Positions 1 through 7,891 of a stretch of 33,226 bases of DNA are shown in pieces (positions within the stretch are counted from its first letter, which is position 1; each line of letters begins with the position of its first letter). This stretch comes from an uncultured Halomicronema sp. (GTDB lineage: Bacteria > Cyanobacteriota > Cyanobacteriia > Phormidesmidales > Phormidesmidaceae). Made by a program: the position numbers and the translations under genes. The stretch spans positions 1 through 33,226 of the forward strand of contig CALCCA010000081.1 of NCBI GenBank assembly GCA_937899725.1, in the 5' to 3' direction. The notes beneath the pieces are model-generated. The model made no database searches. It saw only the letters and a list, made by a program, of their open reading frames with translations, and had not been told where the DNA came from.

Positions 1-19
1 CTATCGATGTGCCTAAAAC

Positions 20-54
20 TATAGTGATTCTCATTCTTAATTAGAATCACTATA
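20..54 (-). terminator. Rho-independent-like terminator downstream of the PEP-CTERM gene
   Basis: A perfect 12-bp inverted repeat (arms 20-31 and 43-54) encloses an 11-base loop. Read on the minus strand, the hairpin is followed by GTTTTAGG. It lies about 210 bases beyond the stop of the minus-strand PEP-CTERM gene with no other gene between, so it probably ends that transcript. The AT-rich arms also loosely recall a Fur-type palindrome, but no gene starts beside it in the window. Confidence 0.55.
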
Positions 55-263
55 TATCTGTCATCATCAAACAGGGAAGCTTGATCGCAAAATCCCTCTC
101 CCGAGCCATAGCCTGAAGGGCATTAAGCCAGGAAGAGGAATTGATGGGGGTAGACACGGAGCGGCTTCTCTGTGAGTGGAAAACCGTGTCAAATGTATTG
201 ATGCGAGACTGGGATGCAACTCCTCGAAAAGCTACTATCCCACCCTGACTCCTAGGTTTGCCC

Positions 264-1124
264 TTAACGACGCTGGCGCTTAGTGACCAAGCCAATGGCT
301 CCGAGACCTAAAAGCGCGATCGCGCTGGCTGGTTCTGGGACTGATGCCGTGTCCTGAGTATCTACCAGCCCTCTGACAGCAATGACGACGTCGTTATAGT
401 CTTTATCGCCACCGCCGTAGATGTCTTCGTAGGCCAACACGAGATAATCGCCATATTGATAGGTGGTGACGTGCTGCAAACCATCACCGTTCGATGTGTC
501 AGCGGCAGATAGGCTGTCAAAAACTTTGGTATGAGGGTTTCTCAGATAGAAGTTGACTGCTTCACCTGCAGACACATCGCCAATTTTGTAACCTTCACCC
601 AGTGCCAAAGGCCCATTGCCATTCGCAAGAATGCTGTTTTTGGACGACACATCGCCCCAAACGGTTTCAAAGTTTTCGTCGTTGTTCCAAAAATCAACCA
701 GAGCTTGGTTGCCAGCCCCAGTCGGCGCATTGGTAGAATAGCCAAACTTGTTGCGGTATCCAGCGCCTTCATTAATAAAGAACACTTCGACATCTTCTGC
801 TCCGGCTTCCCAGGTCAGCAAATCGATGTCAAGCTCAACGAGGTCGTCGAGTTTAGCGCCATTGGTGCCGTAGGCAGCGCGCTCATTATTCACAAAAGAA
901 TTGATGGCAAACCAGTCTTCAAAGTCCAGGGAGTAACCGGCCGCTTGGGTGTCGAAGGACGATTTGGTCGAGTCAAAGAGAGTGCCATAGTTGCTAGCGG
1001 TCGTATCTGTATTCAGTAAATTCTTAGCCTGTCTAGAAACCGTGGCGGCGTTGGCAGTTGCTGGCAAAAAAGCGACAAGTGATGTGGCTGCCGCTAATCC
1101 AATCGCGAGTGTTGTATTTTTCAT
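264..1124 (-). CDS. PEP-CTERM sorting-domain protein with DUF4114-like region
   Basis: A 286-residue exported protein of unknown function. Residues 1-26 form a signal peptide ending in ATANA. The middle region is acidic and rich in Asn, Asp and Gly. Around residues 228-255 is a DUF4114-like stretch ending in DKDYNDVVIAVRG. The C-terminus is a classic PEP-CTERM tail: VPEP, a hydrophobic helix, then a KRQRR basic end, the signal for an exosortase/EpsH envelope-sorting pathway. An in-frame ATG three codons upstream (1133) directly abuts a GAGGA Shine-Dalgarno sequence, whereas the ATG at 1124 sits 9 bases after it, so 1124 is preferred. The gene appears monocistronic, with a hairpin-rich leader and its own terminator. 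In the family, such proteins are linked to cell surface or exopolysaccharide; the substrate or partner here cannot be told. Confidence 0.85.
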   Translation of the reverse strand: MKNTTLAIGLAAATSLVAFLPATANAATVSRQAKNLLNTDTTASNYGTLFDSTKSSFDTQAAGYSLDFEDWFAINSFVNNERAAYGTNGAKLDDLVELDIDLLTWEAGAEDVEVFFINEGAGYRNKFGYSTNAPTGAGNQALVDFWNNDENFETVWGDVSSKNSILANGNGPLALGEGYKIGDVSAGEAVNFYLRNPHTKVFDSLSAADTSNGDGLQHVTTYQYGDYLVLAYEDIYGGGDKDYNDVVIAVRGLVDTQDTASVPEPASAIALLGLGAIGLVTKRQRR

Positions 1125-1202
1125 TGCTATCATTCCTCAAGAAACAGGTGAATCAAAACCGACTTTTATGTCACCCACAGTTATCAGAATGGCAACTAAC
1201 CG

Positions 1203-1259
1203 CTGACTTCTGTCAGAAAAAACGAGATTTTTATGGGAATCTCGGAAATAAGATTTCCG
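1203..1259. other. Cluster of three short hairpins upstream of the PEP-CTERM gene
   Basis: Three inverted repeats follow one another: 1203-1207 with 1212-1216 (5 bp, loop TTCT), 1223-1229 with 1238-1244 (7 bp), and 1243-1249 with 1253-1259 (7 bp, loop AAG). The second and third share two bases and so could be alternative folds. They lie 80-135 bases upstream of the start codon at 1124, in the probable 5' leader or promoter. No riboswitch family was recognised. Confidence 0.4.
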
Positions 1260-1763
1260 GCCTTTAAATTCCTTCTTAAAACATCTCCTGATCTGATTTT
1301 TGGTTGAAAATTTAAGTGGAAATGCGGCTTAAAAGCCAGCCTGATTTCCCCGAGGTCAGTGAATTCCTCCAGAGAGTTAAGCCTGACACCGGAAATTCAA
1401 TGATGCTGATCTAGCTCCGTTATCGTCTCTTTCTCAAAAGCAAGTGCTCTTTCCGTGATTTACGCAACATGGGGATGCTGATAGCGGTTCAATTTAACCC
1501 ATTTGTTGTGAAAGCAAACAGAGGCTCAGGATTCAAGGTGGGTGAACATCTAAGGGGGAGGAGACGTCTACCAAACCGTACGAGTTCGGTCGGTAAATCG
1601 ATTGCAACTCTAAGTTTTAGATCTCGTCCTTAGACTATTTTCACCTGTAGAGATTAGAGTGCTGCAAGGCATAGCTGGCAATGGCTAATGAGCGGCTCCT
1701 CTCCCACGCAACCGTCCACCCAGACAGGATAGTTTCACCTCACAAAAGAGGGGGAGTTGCTTA

Positions 1764-1787
1764 AGCCAAACACGATTGGCTCTTTTT
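1764..1787 (+). terminator. Intrinsic-terminator-like hairpin with no gene before it
   Basis: AGCCAA (1764-1769) pairs with TTGGCT (1776-1781), followed on the plus strand by CTTTTT. No plus-strand gene precedes it within 1.7 kb. It either ends an unannotated small RNA or is fortuitous. Confidence 0.3.
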
Positions 1788-1880
1788 ACACCAGGTTCTA
1801 GTATTCGAAAGTCTCCACAAATTAGGCTTATAGCAGCCTTGCGGACAGACCCGATAACAGAGTTTAGGTTCCTGCCATAC

Positions 1881-2507
1881 TCAACTGGCGCGCATGGCGG
1901 GAGTCATGAAATCTACCAGAGTCGAGATGGTATTTTGAATATCTTTGGGCCGGTTGCTTTGTAGCAGGGCATTTGGCTTACCAGCTTGCATCTGCACCTG
2001 GATTAGCACTGCGATAACCAAATCCAGCTTCCAATCGAGTTGCGATCTCGACTGATCCGGCAGGGCTCGCTGCAGGACATCCAAAAACGAATCCATGCTG
2101 GCGCTGAATTCCTGCCTAGCGACACTTTGAATGGGCTCCGGTTCGGTGCGACAACGCCCCATAAACTGCGCCTGCACGATCCCAGGACTGGCGCCACCGC
2201 TGATGAATTCCAAGGGCGGCGTCAGAAATGCCGTCAGCAGATCTTCAACCGAAGGAACCACAGTCTTTTGTTTCAGCTGATTGAGCATATCAAGTTGGCG
2301 TGCGACGACCGGCTTGGCAATGCGTTGAACCACCGCTCGAAACAGATCTTCCTTAGAACCAAAATGGTAATGAACAGCGGCCAAGTTGACGCCTGCGGCG
2401 CTGGCAATATTGCGTAGCGTCGTGCCAGCAAAGGCTTTCTCAGCGATCAGGTGCTCGGTAGCATCCAAAATTTGAGTTTTAGTGTCGGTCGTAGTGGCGT
2501 TGCTCAT
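1881..2507 (-). CDS. TetR/AcrR-family transcriptional repressor
   Basis: A 208-residue DNA-binding repressor. The N-terminal TetR helix-turn-helix spans about residues 8-55, with the typical TLRNIASAAGVNLAAVHYHF recognition stretch followed by GSKEDLFRAVV. The C-terminal ligand-binding half (about 75-200) is helical and not diagnostic of a ligand; it resembles the type found in regulators of efflux operons. The frame continues three codons upstream to a TTG at 2516, but that would run into the palindrome at 2511-2526, so the ATG at 2507 is chosen. No clear Shine-Dalgarno is visible. The gene is divergent from the adaptor/RND pump genes and the shared 306-base intergenic region carries several TCAAACG/CGTTTGA palindromes. 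Autorepression and control of the pump genes are inferred from this layout. Confidence 0.9.
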   Translation of the reverse strand: MSNATTTDTKTQILDATEHLIAEKAFAGTTLRNIASAAGVNLAAVHYHFGSKEDLFRAVVQRIAKPVVARQLDMLNQLKQKTVVPSVEDLLTAFLTPPLEFISGGASPGIVQAQFMGRCRTEPEPIQSVARQEFSASMDSFLDVLQRALPDQSRSQLDWKLDLVIAVLIQVQMQAGKPNALLQSNRPKDIQNTISTLVDFMTPAMRAS

Positions 2508-2510
2508 TTT

Positions 2511-2526
2511 ATTCAAACGTTTGAAT
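2511..2526. promoter_or_regulatory. Perfect 16-bp palindrome at the tetR start (putative operator)
   Basis: ATTCAAACGTTTGAAT is a perfect palindrome lying 3 bases upstream of the tetR ATG. It shares the TCAAAC/GTTTGA arms with the two upstream palindromes, but the arms are four bases closer together, so it may be bound differently. Its position suggests autorepression. Confidence 0.55.
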
Positions 2527-2624
2527 GGTATTTATGCTGTGTGAGAATCCATGCGGGCCGAAGGCTTGGCGGTTTTGCCGTCACTCCTTGCTCTACCAAT
2601 AATTGAATTCCCCTTGTCATTTTA

Positions 2625-2640
2625 TCAAACGTACGTTTTA
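2625..2640. promoter_or_regulatory. Putative TetR operator, copy 1
   Basis: TCAAACGTACGTTTTA contains the perfect 12-bp palindrome AAACGTACGTTT (2627-2638). It is 22 bp centre to centre from the next copy, about two helical turns. It lies in the divergent tetR/adaptor intergenic region. Confidence 0.65.
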
Positions 2641-2646
2641 ATTTTA

Positions 2647-2662
2647 TCAAACGCACGTTTGA
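2647..2662. promoter_or_regulatory. Putative TetR operator, copy 2
   Basis: TCAAACGCACGTTTGA has two perfect 7-bp arms (TCAAACG and CGTTTGA) around a 2-bp centre. It is the best-formed copy of the motif in the window. Together with copy 1 it forms a tandem pair between tetR and the adaptor gene. Confidence 0.65.
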
Positions 2663-2768
2663 ATTTTGCCTCAAGTGAACACATCCTACCTCAAGTCTTG
2701 AGTGGATGAACCTCCGTCCAAGGAGACAGGCAGATCGGAGCGAGTCTGGCATTGATCTGTCTCGAATA

Positions 2769-2784
2769 TGGGACGTACGTTTGA
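2769..2784. promoter_or_regulatory. Putative weak TetR operator next to the adaptor start
   Basis: TGGGACGTACGTTTGA keeps the ACGTACGTTTGA core and right arm but has a degenerate left arm (4 of 7 bases). It ends 29 bases before the adaptor ATG, where a repressor could block transcription start or elongation. Confidence 0.4.
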
Positions 2785-2813
2785 TTTATTTTGTTTCTAT
2801 CGTGGAGTTACTT

Positions 2814-4160
2814 ATGACTGTTCATTCACCGCCATCCAGTTCACAAGCGACGCACTTTGCCAGAAAGGCGCTCAAGCGAATTGGTCGTCATCCCAAAACG
2901 GCTGCTAGAGCAGGGGCGATCGCCCTGCTGCTGGTGGTCGGGATTCCCGTTGTCAGGATGCAGTTGACCCACTCTGATGCCTCGGTTGCGGAAGCGGGTG
3001 AGCCGACGGTGACTTCTGTGGAAACGCTAACGGTAGAAACAGTTGACGGCTATGACACGACCCGAGCCTATACCGGCGCCATCGCCGCCCTGAGAGCGAG
3101 TGATTTAGGGTTTGAACGAGGTGGGGAACTGGTCGCCGTCTTAGTGGAAGAAGGCGATCGCGTCGCTGCCGGGGCACCGCTGGCGCAACTCGACATCAGT
3201 AATCTACAAACTCAGCGGCAGCAGCTCGAAGCCGATCAAGCCCAAGCTCTGGCTGTACTCTTGGAACTAGAAGCGGGGCCCCGAGTGGAGGACATCGCCG
3301 CAGCTGCAGCCACCGTTCGTCAACTGGAACAAGAGTTGGCGCTGCAGCGCACCCAGCGATCGCGGCGAGAATTTCTTTATGAGCGCGGGGCGGTTTCTCG
3401 CGAAGAACTCGATGAGTTTGCCTATGGTCAAGGGGCCTTGCAAGCGCAGCTCGATCAGGCCCGCAGTCGTCTGCAAGAGTTGCAAAACGGCACTCGCCAA
3501 GAGCAAATTTTGGCCCAGCGAGCCGTGGTGCAGAAGTTAGAGGCGGCGATCGCTGATGTTGACGTGAACATTCAAAAAAGTACGGTGCGATCGCCTTTCG
3601 CCGGGATTATCGCTGACCGGCAGGTGGATGAAGGGACCGTGATTGGGGCGGGACAATCAGTCGTCCGTTTAGTCGAAGATGCTGCCCCGGAAGCGCGCAT
3701 CGGCATACCGGTGGCAACGGCTAGTCAGCTGCGGTTGGGCGATACCCAGCCGGTGAAGCTAGATGCCGAGACCTTTACGGCGACGGTCACAGCGGTATTG
3801 CCTGAAGTTGATCCTGAAACCCGCACCCAAATGGCCGTGTTTCAGCTTGATCAAGCCGCTGTTCCCAGCATTAATCCTGGTCAAATAGTGCGGGTCGAAA
3901 TTGCTGAAACCATTCCGACTGCAGGGACATGGTTGCCGACTGCGGCCCTGACTCAAGATATTCGGGGCTTGTGGAGCGCTTACGTGCTCACCTCTGCCGA
4001 CGCAGACAGCACGTACGAAGTGCAGCCTCAATCCGTCGAAATTCTACATCAGGAAAGTGATCGAGCCTTGGTGCGAGGGACGCTACAGCCGGGCGATCGC
4101 GTCGTGGCTGATGGGGTTCACCGCTTGGTTCCGGGTCAGCAGGTAAATCCGATTGAATGA
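2814..4160 (+). CDS. RND efflux periplasmic adaptor (membrane fusion protein, HlyD/AcrA type)
   Basis: A 448-residue adaptor that would connect the inner-membrane RND pump to an outer-membrane channel. A basic N-terminus is followed by one hydrophobic anchor at about residues 33-47. A lipoyl half-motif follows (GGELVAVLVEEGDRVAAG), then a long Gln/Glu/Leu-rich coiled-coil hairpin (about 125-240), the second lipoyl half (AGIIADRQVDEGTVIGAG), a beta-barrel region and a membrane-proximal domain ending in GDRVVADGVHRLVPGQQV. The frame opens at 2706, but the ATG at 2814 has GGAG six bases before it and lies downstream of all the operator-like sites, so it is preferred. The cognate pump follows after an unusual 460-base gap. 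No TolC-like channel is in the window, so a channel encoded elsewhere is presumably used. Confidence 0.9.
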   Translation: MTVHSPPSSSQATHFARKALKRIGRHPKTAARAGAIALLLVVGIPVVRMQLTHSDASVAEAGEPTVTSVETLTVETVDGYDTTRAYTGAIAALRASDLGFERGGELVAVLVEEGDRVAAGAPLAQLDISNLQTQRQQLEADQAQALAVLLELEAGPRVEDIAAAAATVRQLEQELALQRTQRSRREFLYERGAVSREELDEFAYGQGALQAQLDQARSRLQELQNGTRQEQILAQRAVVQKLEAAIADVDVNIQKSTVRSPFAGIIADRQVDEGTVIGAGQSVVRLVEDAAPEARIGIPVATASQLRLGDTQPVKLDAETFTATVTAVLPEVDPETRTQMAVFQLDQAAVPSINPGQIVRVEIAETIPTAGTWLPTAALTQDIRGLWSAYVLTSADADSTYEVQPQSVEILHQESDRALVRGTLQPGDRVVADGVHRLVPGQQVNPIE

Positions 4161-4500
4161 ATTCGGAATACCCGGCAGGAAGAGCAGAGCCCTACAGAAT
4201 TCGGAATTCGTTAATGCCCTTAGTTTTTTGCCACCTGGATGACCTGCTTCAAAGTGTAGCTGGATCAACATCTTGGACTTCCGCAGTGCGGGTGAACCTC
4301 ACCGCCTGCGGCACCTCTCCTTCCTAAGGAGAGGCTCAGACAATTTCTGCATAAAGCATCCACCCGGATTTAGCGTGGGGATTCCGGTTCCTCTCCTTCT
4401 CAAGGAGAGGTTAGGTGAGGTTCTACAAGCCGTAGCATTTCAGGCTCAGCTTGGGTTGGCGAATAAATCGTGACACTAACGGAGTTCGGAATTCGGAAAT
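4159..4500. repeat. Dispersed GAATTCGGAAT-type short repeats
   Basis: GAATTCGGAAT begins at 4159, a longer GAATTCGGAATTCG at 4198, and a variant GAGTTCGGAATTCGGAAAT around 4482-4500. They flank the fold-back element on both sides within the gap between adaptor and pump genes. Such short EcoRI-site-like arrays look like non-coding repeat debris; their origin is unknown to me. Confidence 0.5.
4294..4423. mobile_element. MITE-like fold-back element
   Basis: Perfect 10-bp inverted ends GAACCTCACC (4294-4303) and GGTGAGGTTC (4414-4423) bound a 130-bp segment. Inside are two hairpins with identical stems, CCTCTCCTT/AAGGAGAGG, at 4314-4334 and 4390-4410. There is no coding capacity. Fold-back elements of this CCTCTCC...GGAGAGG kind are familiar as high-copy repeats in cyanobacterial genomes. 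It sits between the adaptor and pump genes and could affect read-through. No clear target-site duplication was found. Confidence 0.55.
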
Positions 4501-4516
4501 GGGGCCTGCATAAAGC

Positions 4517-4620
4517 TTTCACCCCTCGCTTCCTCACTCCCTCACCCGGTCCTGTTCCCTTTCTCCCCCTCTCCCTCTCCCCTTCTCATCCACTCAATCC
4601 TCAACCCCCTATTACCCACT
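4517..4620 (+). other. Polypyrimidine tract directly before the RND pump gene
   Basis: About 100 bases composed almost entirely of C and T run up to the pump start codon, with no purine-rich Shine-Dalgarno sequence. This suggests either leaderless or S1-dependent initiation, or repeat-derived DNA. A promoter cannot be recognised in it. Confidence 0.45.
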
Positions 4621-7600
4621 ATGGTTCGCCCATTCTTTACTAATATTCGCTTGTTGATCCTGGCGATCGTGTTGATTCTCGGTTGGGGCCTTTCTGCTTA
4701 TCAAGGCTTACCCCGTCAGGAAGATCCAGAATTGGTGGCCCGCACGGCTGTGGTGACCACGGTTTTTCCCGGTGCCAACGCCGAGCGGGTGGAAGCACTG
4801 GTCACCACCGTGCTCGAAGAAGAACTGGCTGAAATTGAAGAGATCGAGACGCTGTCTTCGACGTCGCGGGTCGGATTTTCCAGCGTGGTGGTCGAGCTGC
4901 TCGACTCGGTCACCAATGCCCAGCCGATCTGGTCAAAGGTCCGTGATGAAATGGCTGATGCGGCCTCCCGATTTCCGCCCGGCGCGGCTGAGCCGGAGCT
5001 GGAAGAGAGCAATATGAAGGCCTACACCCTGATCACGTCGCTGACGTGGAATCTTCCCGGTGAGCCGAACTACGCCGTCTTACGTCGCTATGCCGAAGAA
5101 CTGGCGATCATCATGCGCGGTATCGACGGCACGGAAGAGGTCGAATTTTTTGGCAGCCCCGACGAAGAGATTTTGGTCGAAATCGATGCGTCGGAACTGG
5201 TTGGCGTGGGCCTGTCGCCGCAGCAGTTGGCGAATCAGGTCAGCCTGAGTGATGCCAAGGTGAGCGCTGGACAGCTGCGCAGCGCCAATCAGAACGTCGC
5301 GATGGAAGTTGAAAGCGAATTGGAAACGCTCGAGCAGATTCGCCAAATTCCCGTCCAGACCGGTGCTGGACAGTTCACCCGCCTGAGCGATATCGCCAGC
5401 GTGAGTCGCGGGGTGCGCTATCCGCTCATTGAGCAGGCCATCATTAGCGGCCAGCCCGCCGTCGTGTTAGGCACCATGATGAAGTCCGGGCTGCGCGTTG
5501 ACCAGTGGGCGGCCGAAGCCAAGGCTGAACTGGCCGCTTTTGGCGATCGCATGCCCCAAGGGGTAAGCTTAGACACCATTTTTGACCAGAGTGCATACGT
5601 CGCTGAGCGCATCAATACGCTCATTCTCAACCTCGTGATTAGTGCGGCGCTGGTGGTGGTAGTCACGTTAGTCACAATGGGCTGGCGGTCGGCGATTGTG
5701 GTGGGGGCGGCCTTGCCGCTGACAATTTTTGCGGTGTTTGGCTGGTTCACCGTGTTCAATGTGCCGATTCATCAGATGTCGGTGACCGGACTGATCATTG
5801 CGTTGGGGCTGCTGATCGACAATGCGATCGTCGTGGTGGATGAAATTCAGGTCGAGATGCAGCATGGCGATGCGCCGCTGAAGGCGGTGACCAAAACCGT
5901 GAAATACCTGCAGGTGCCGCTCATGGCCTCGACCCTGACTACGGTACTGACGTTTTTGCCGATTTATCTGCTGCCGGGCGCGCCGGGTGAGTTTGTCGGG
6001 GCGATCGCTCTCAGCGTCATCCTGTCGCTGGTTTCGTCCCTAGCGATCTCCCTCACGGTGATTGCGGCGCTGGCAGGGCGCATGCTGGGCGACAGTCGGC
6101 GCCAATATGAACAGGCTAGCCAAACCGCTCGGCCGGGGTTCCGGGACCAATTGGTCATGACCATGATGAAGCCCGGTGTCTGGTGGAATGATGGCCTCAC
6201 GCTACCCGCGCTGGCCCGGCCCTACCGCTGGTCGATTGGGCGGGCGGTCGCGCGACCCTTATTCGCTGTCGCTCTGACCATGACGGTTCCCTTAATCGGT
6301 TTTATTGCGGCTTCCACCCTCGAAAATCAGTTTTTCCCGCTGCTTGATCGCGATCAGTTTCACATCGAGATCGAATTCTCCGCCCAAACGGCGATCGCCC
6401 GTACTGAGGAGCAGGTACTGCAGGCCCGTGAGGTCATCTTGCAGCATGAGAACGTCGAAGACGTCCATTGGTTTGTGGGAGAGAGCGTCGCTAAGTTCTA
6501 CTACAACCTCACCGGCCAACGCGAGAACCAGTCGTACTATGCTCAGGCGATGGTGCAGCTGCAGTCGGAAGAGGGCGTCGAAGCCCTGGTGCGAGAGCTG
6601 CAAACAGAGCTGAGTGAGATGATGCCCGCAGCGCGCGTCCTGGTGCGCAAGTTTCAGCAGGGGCCGCCGTTTGATGCGCCCGTCGAGATGCGAATCTATG
6701 GCCCCAATATCGAGGAACTGCGGCGCTTAGGGATGGCAGTGCGGGAAATGATTACCACCATTCCCGACGTGATCTCAGTCCGCGATGATCTGACGGAGGG
6801 CCGCCCGAAACTGGGCCTCATGGTCGACAACGAACAGGTGCAGCGGGCTGGACTGAACAATACCGCGATCGCGCAACAGCTGGCCGCCTACTCTGAGGGG
6901 GTAACCGGGGGAGCCATTCTCGAATCCACCGAGAACCTGCCGGTGCGGGTGCGGCTGACGAACCAAGATCGCGCCAGCCTGCAAGCTTTGGCTTCGCTGG
7001 ATTTGCGCCCTGACCAGTCCCGCGATCGTGCCTTTCGCCCCAGCTCGGCCTTGGGTGAGTTTGACCTCTTGCCCGAGCTGGCCAGCATTGCTCGGCGAGA
7101 AGAGCAACGGGTGAACACGGTTCAGGTGTTTATTACCTCTGGGGTGCTGCCAGAGACCGTGCTGACGGCAGTGCGAGAACGGCTCGCAGCGGCGAATTTT
7201 GAGCTGCCGCCGGGTTACCGTTACGAGTTCGGGGGTGAATACGAAGAGCGCAGCTCAGCCGTGGGTGACCTGCTGCTGTACATCCCCTTAATCGGGCTGA
7301 TCATGACGACAGCGCTCGTGCTGTCGCTGGGGTCGTTTCGGCAAGCCGGTATTGTCGGAGCGGTAGCCGTGGGCTCAGTCGGCATGGCCCTCTTTTCGCT
7401 CAAAGCGTTTGGCTCGCTTCTCGGTTTTATGGCGATTGTCGGCACCATGGGCCTGGTCGGGATTGCCATCAACGGCTCCATCATCGTGCTCTCGGCCTTG
7501 AATGAAAATGCCGAGGCTCGGCAAGGCCAGCCCAAAGCGGTGGAGGCAGTGGTGATGAAAGCGAGTCGCCACGTCATCGCCACGACCATTACGACGATGG

Positions 7601-7818
7601 TGGGCTTCGTCCCCTTATTGGCGGATGGTGATCCTTTTTGGCAACCCTTGGCAATCGCGATCGCCGGCGGCATTGGCGGCTCGCCGATTTTGGCGCTGTA
7701 TTTCACCCCGGCGGCCTATCTGTTGGTGAGTGGCCAGCGTCAGCAGTCAGGCAATACGCCGCCCCAGCCCCCCGACGAAAAAGTCCAGCAACTTTCCCTG
7801 GAAAACTTTCCGGTGTGA
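4621..7818 (+). CDS. RND-family efflux pump permease (HAE1/AcrB-like)
   Basis: A 1065-residue inner-membrane exporter with the full duplicated RND architecture: a first helix at residues 10-27, a large periplasmic loop, helices 2-6 from about 335, a second half starting near 540 and a second periplasmic loop, then helices 8-12 up to about 1040. Length matches AcrB-type pumps. Helix 4 reads GLLIDNAIVVVDE (D400, N401), so the second of AcrB's two relay aspartates is Asn. Helix 10 reads GIAINGSIIV, placing Ile950 where AcrB has the relay lysine (K940). An Arg in ASRHVIATT probably matches R971. The subfamily is thus a divergent HAE1-like branch; substrate is unknown. It follows its adaptor after a repeat-filled gap and precedes the P-type ATPase by 73 bases, suggesting co-transcription with the latter. 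The ATG at 4621 lacks a Shine-Dalgarno sequence. Confidence 0.93.
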   Translation: MVRPFFTNIRLLILAIVLILGWGLSAYQGLPRQEDPELVARTAVVTTVFPGANAERVEALVTTVLEEELAEIEEIETLSSTSRVGFSSVVVELLDSVTNAQPIWSKVRDEMADAASRFPPGAAEPELEESNMKAYTLITSLTWNLPGEPNYAVLRRYAEELAIIMRGIDGTEEVEFFGSPDEEILVEIDASELVGVGLSPQQLANQVSLSDAKVSAGQLRSANQNVAMEVESELETLEQIRQIPVQTGAGQFTRLSDIASVSRGVRYPLIEQAIISGQPAVVLGTMMKSGLRVDQWAAEAKAELAAFGDRMPQGVSLDTIFDQSAYVAERINTLILNLVISAALVVVVTLVTMGWRSAIVVGAALPLTIFAVFGWFTVFNVPIHQMSVTGLIIALGLLIDNAIVVVDEIQVEMQHGDAPLKAVTKTVKYLQVPLMASTLTTVLTFLPIYLLPGAPGEFVGAIALSVILSLVSSLAISLTVIAALAGRMLGDSRRQYEQASQTARPGFRDQLVMTMMKPGVWWNDGLTLPALARPYRWSIGRAVARPLFAVALTMTVPLIGFIAASTLENQFFPLLDRDQFHIEIEFSAQTAIARTEEQVLQAREVILQHENVEDVHWFVGESVAKFYYNLTGQRENQSYYAQAMVQLQSEEGVEALVRELQTELSEMMPAARVLVRKFQQGPPFDAPVEMRIYGPNIEELRRLGMAVREMITTIPDVISVRDDLTEGRPKLGLMVDNEQVQRAGLNNTAIAQQLAAYSEGVTGGAILESTENLPVRVRLTNQDRASLQALASLDLRPDQSRDRAFRPSSALGEFDLLPELASIARREEQRVNTVQVFITSGVLPETVLTAVRERLAAANFELPPGYRYEFGGEYEERSSAVGDLLLYIPLIGLIMTTALVLSLGSFRQAGIVGAVAVGSVGMALFSLKAFGSLLGFMAIVGTMGLVGIAINGSIIVLSALNENAEARQGQPKAVEAVVMKASRHVIATTITTMVGFVPLLADGDPFWQPLAIAIAGGIGGSPILALYFTPAAYLLVSGQRQQSGNTPPQPPDEKVQQLSLENFPV

Positions 7819-7891
7819 AACAGCCACAGGAGTCTACAGACCCGTTTGAACATACCTGTTTAGTCAAACCCAACTTAGGAGTCTCTACCGT

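Larger units (their letters stand above)
1134..1880. other. Non-coding stretch of about 750 bases
   Basis: It holds the leader hairpins near 1203-1259 and an intrinsic-terminator-like hairpin at 1764-1787. Short open frames here lack a ribosome-binding site and recognisable similarity. It lies between the upstream side of the PEP-CTERM gene and the 3' end of tetR, both on the minus strand. I could not identify an RNA gene, although the plus-strand terminator would fit a small RNA. Confidence 0.5.

Noticed and set aside
20-54. Possible Fur box
   Set aside because: The AT-rich palindrome loosely resembles one, but its position after a minus-strand gene and the following T-run fit a terminator better, and no gene starts beside it.
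50-295. 81-codon minus-strand open frame at the left edge
   Set aside because: It overlaps the end of the PEP-CTERM gene out of frame, lacks a Shine-Dalgarno and resembles no known protein; more likely the 3' untranslated part of that transcript.
7221-7706. Long antisense open frame (161 codons) within the RND pump gene
   Set aside because: It lies wholly inside a clear coding gene on the opposite strand, has no protein-like hydrophobic or domain pattern, and reflects GC-rich codon structure.
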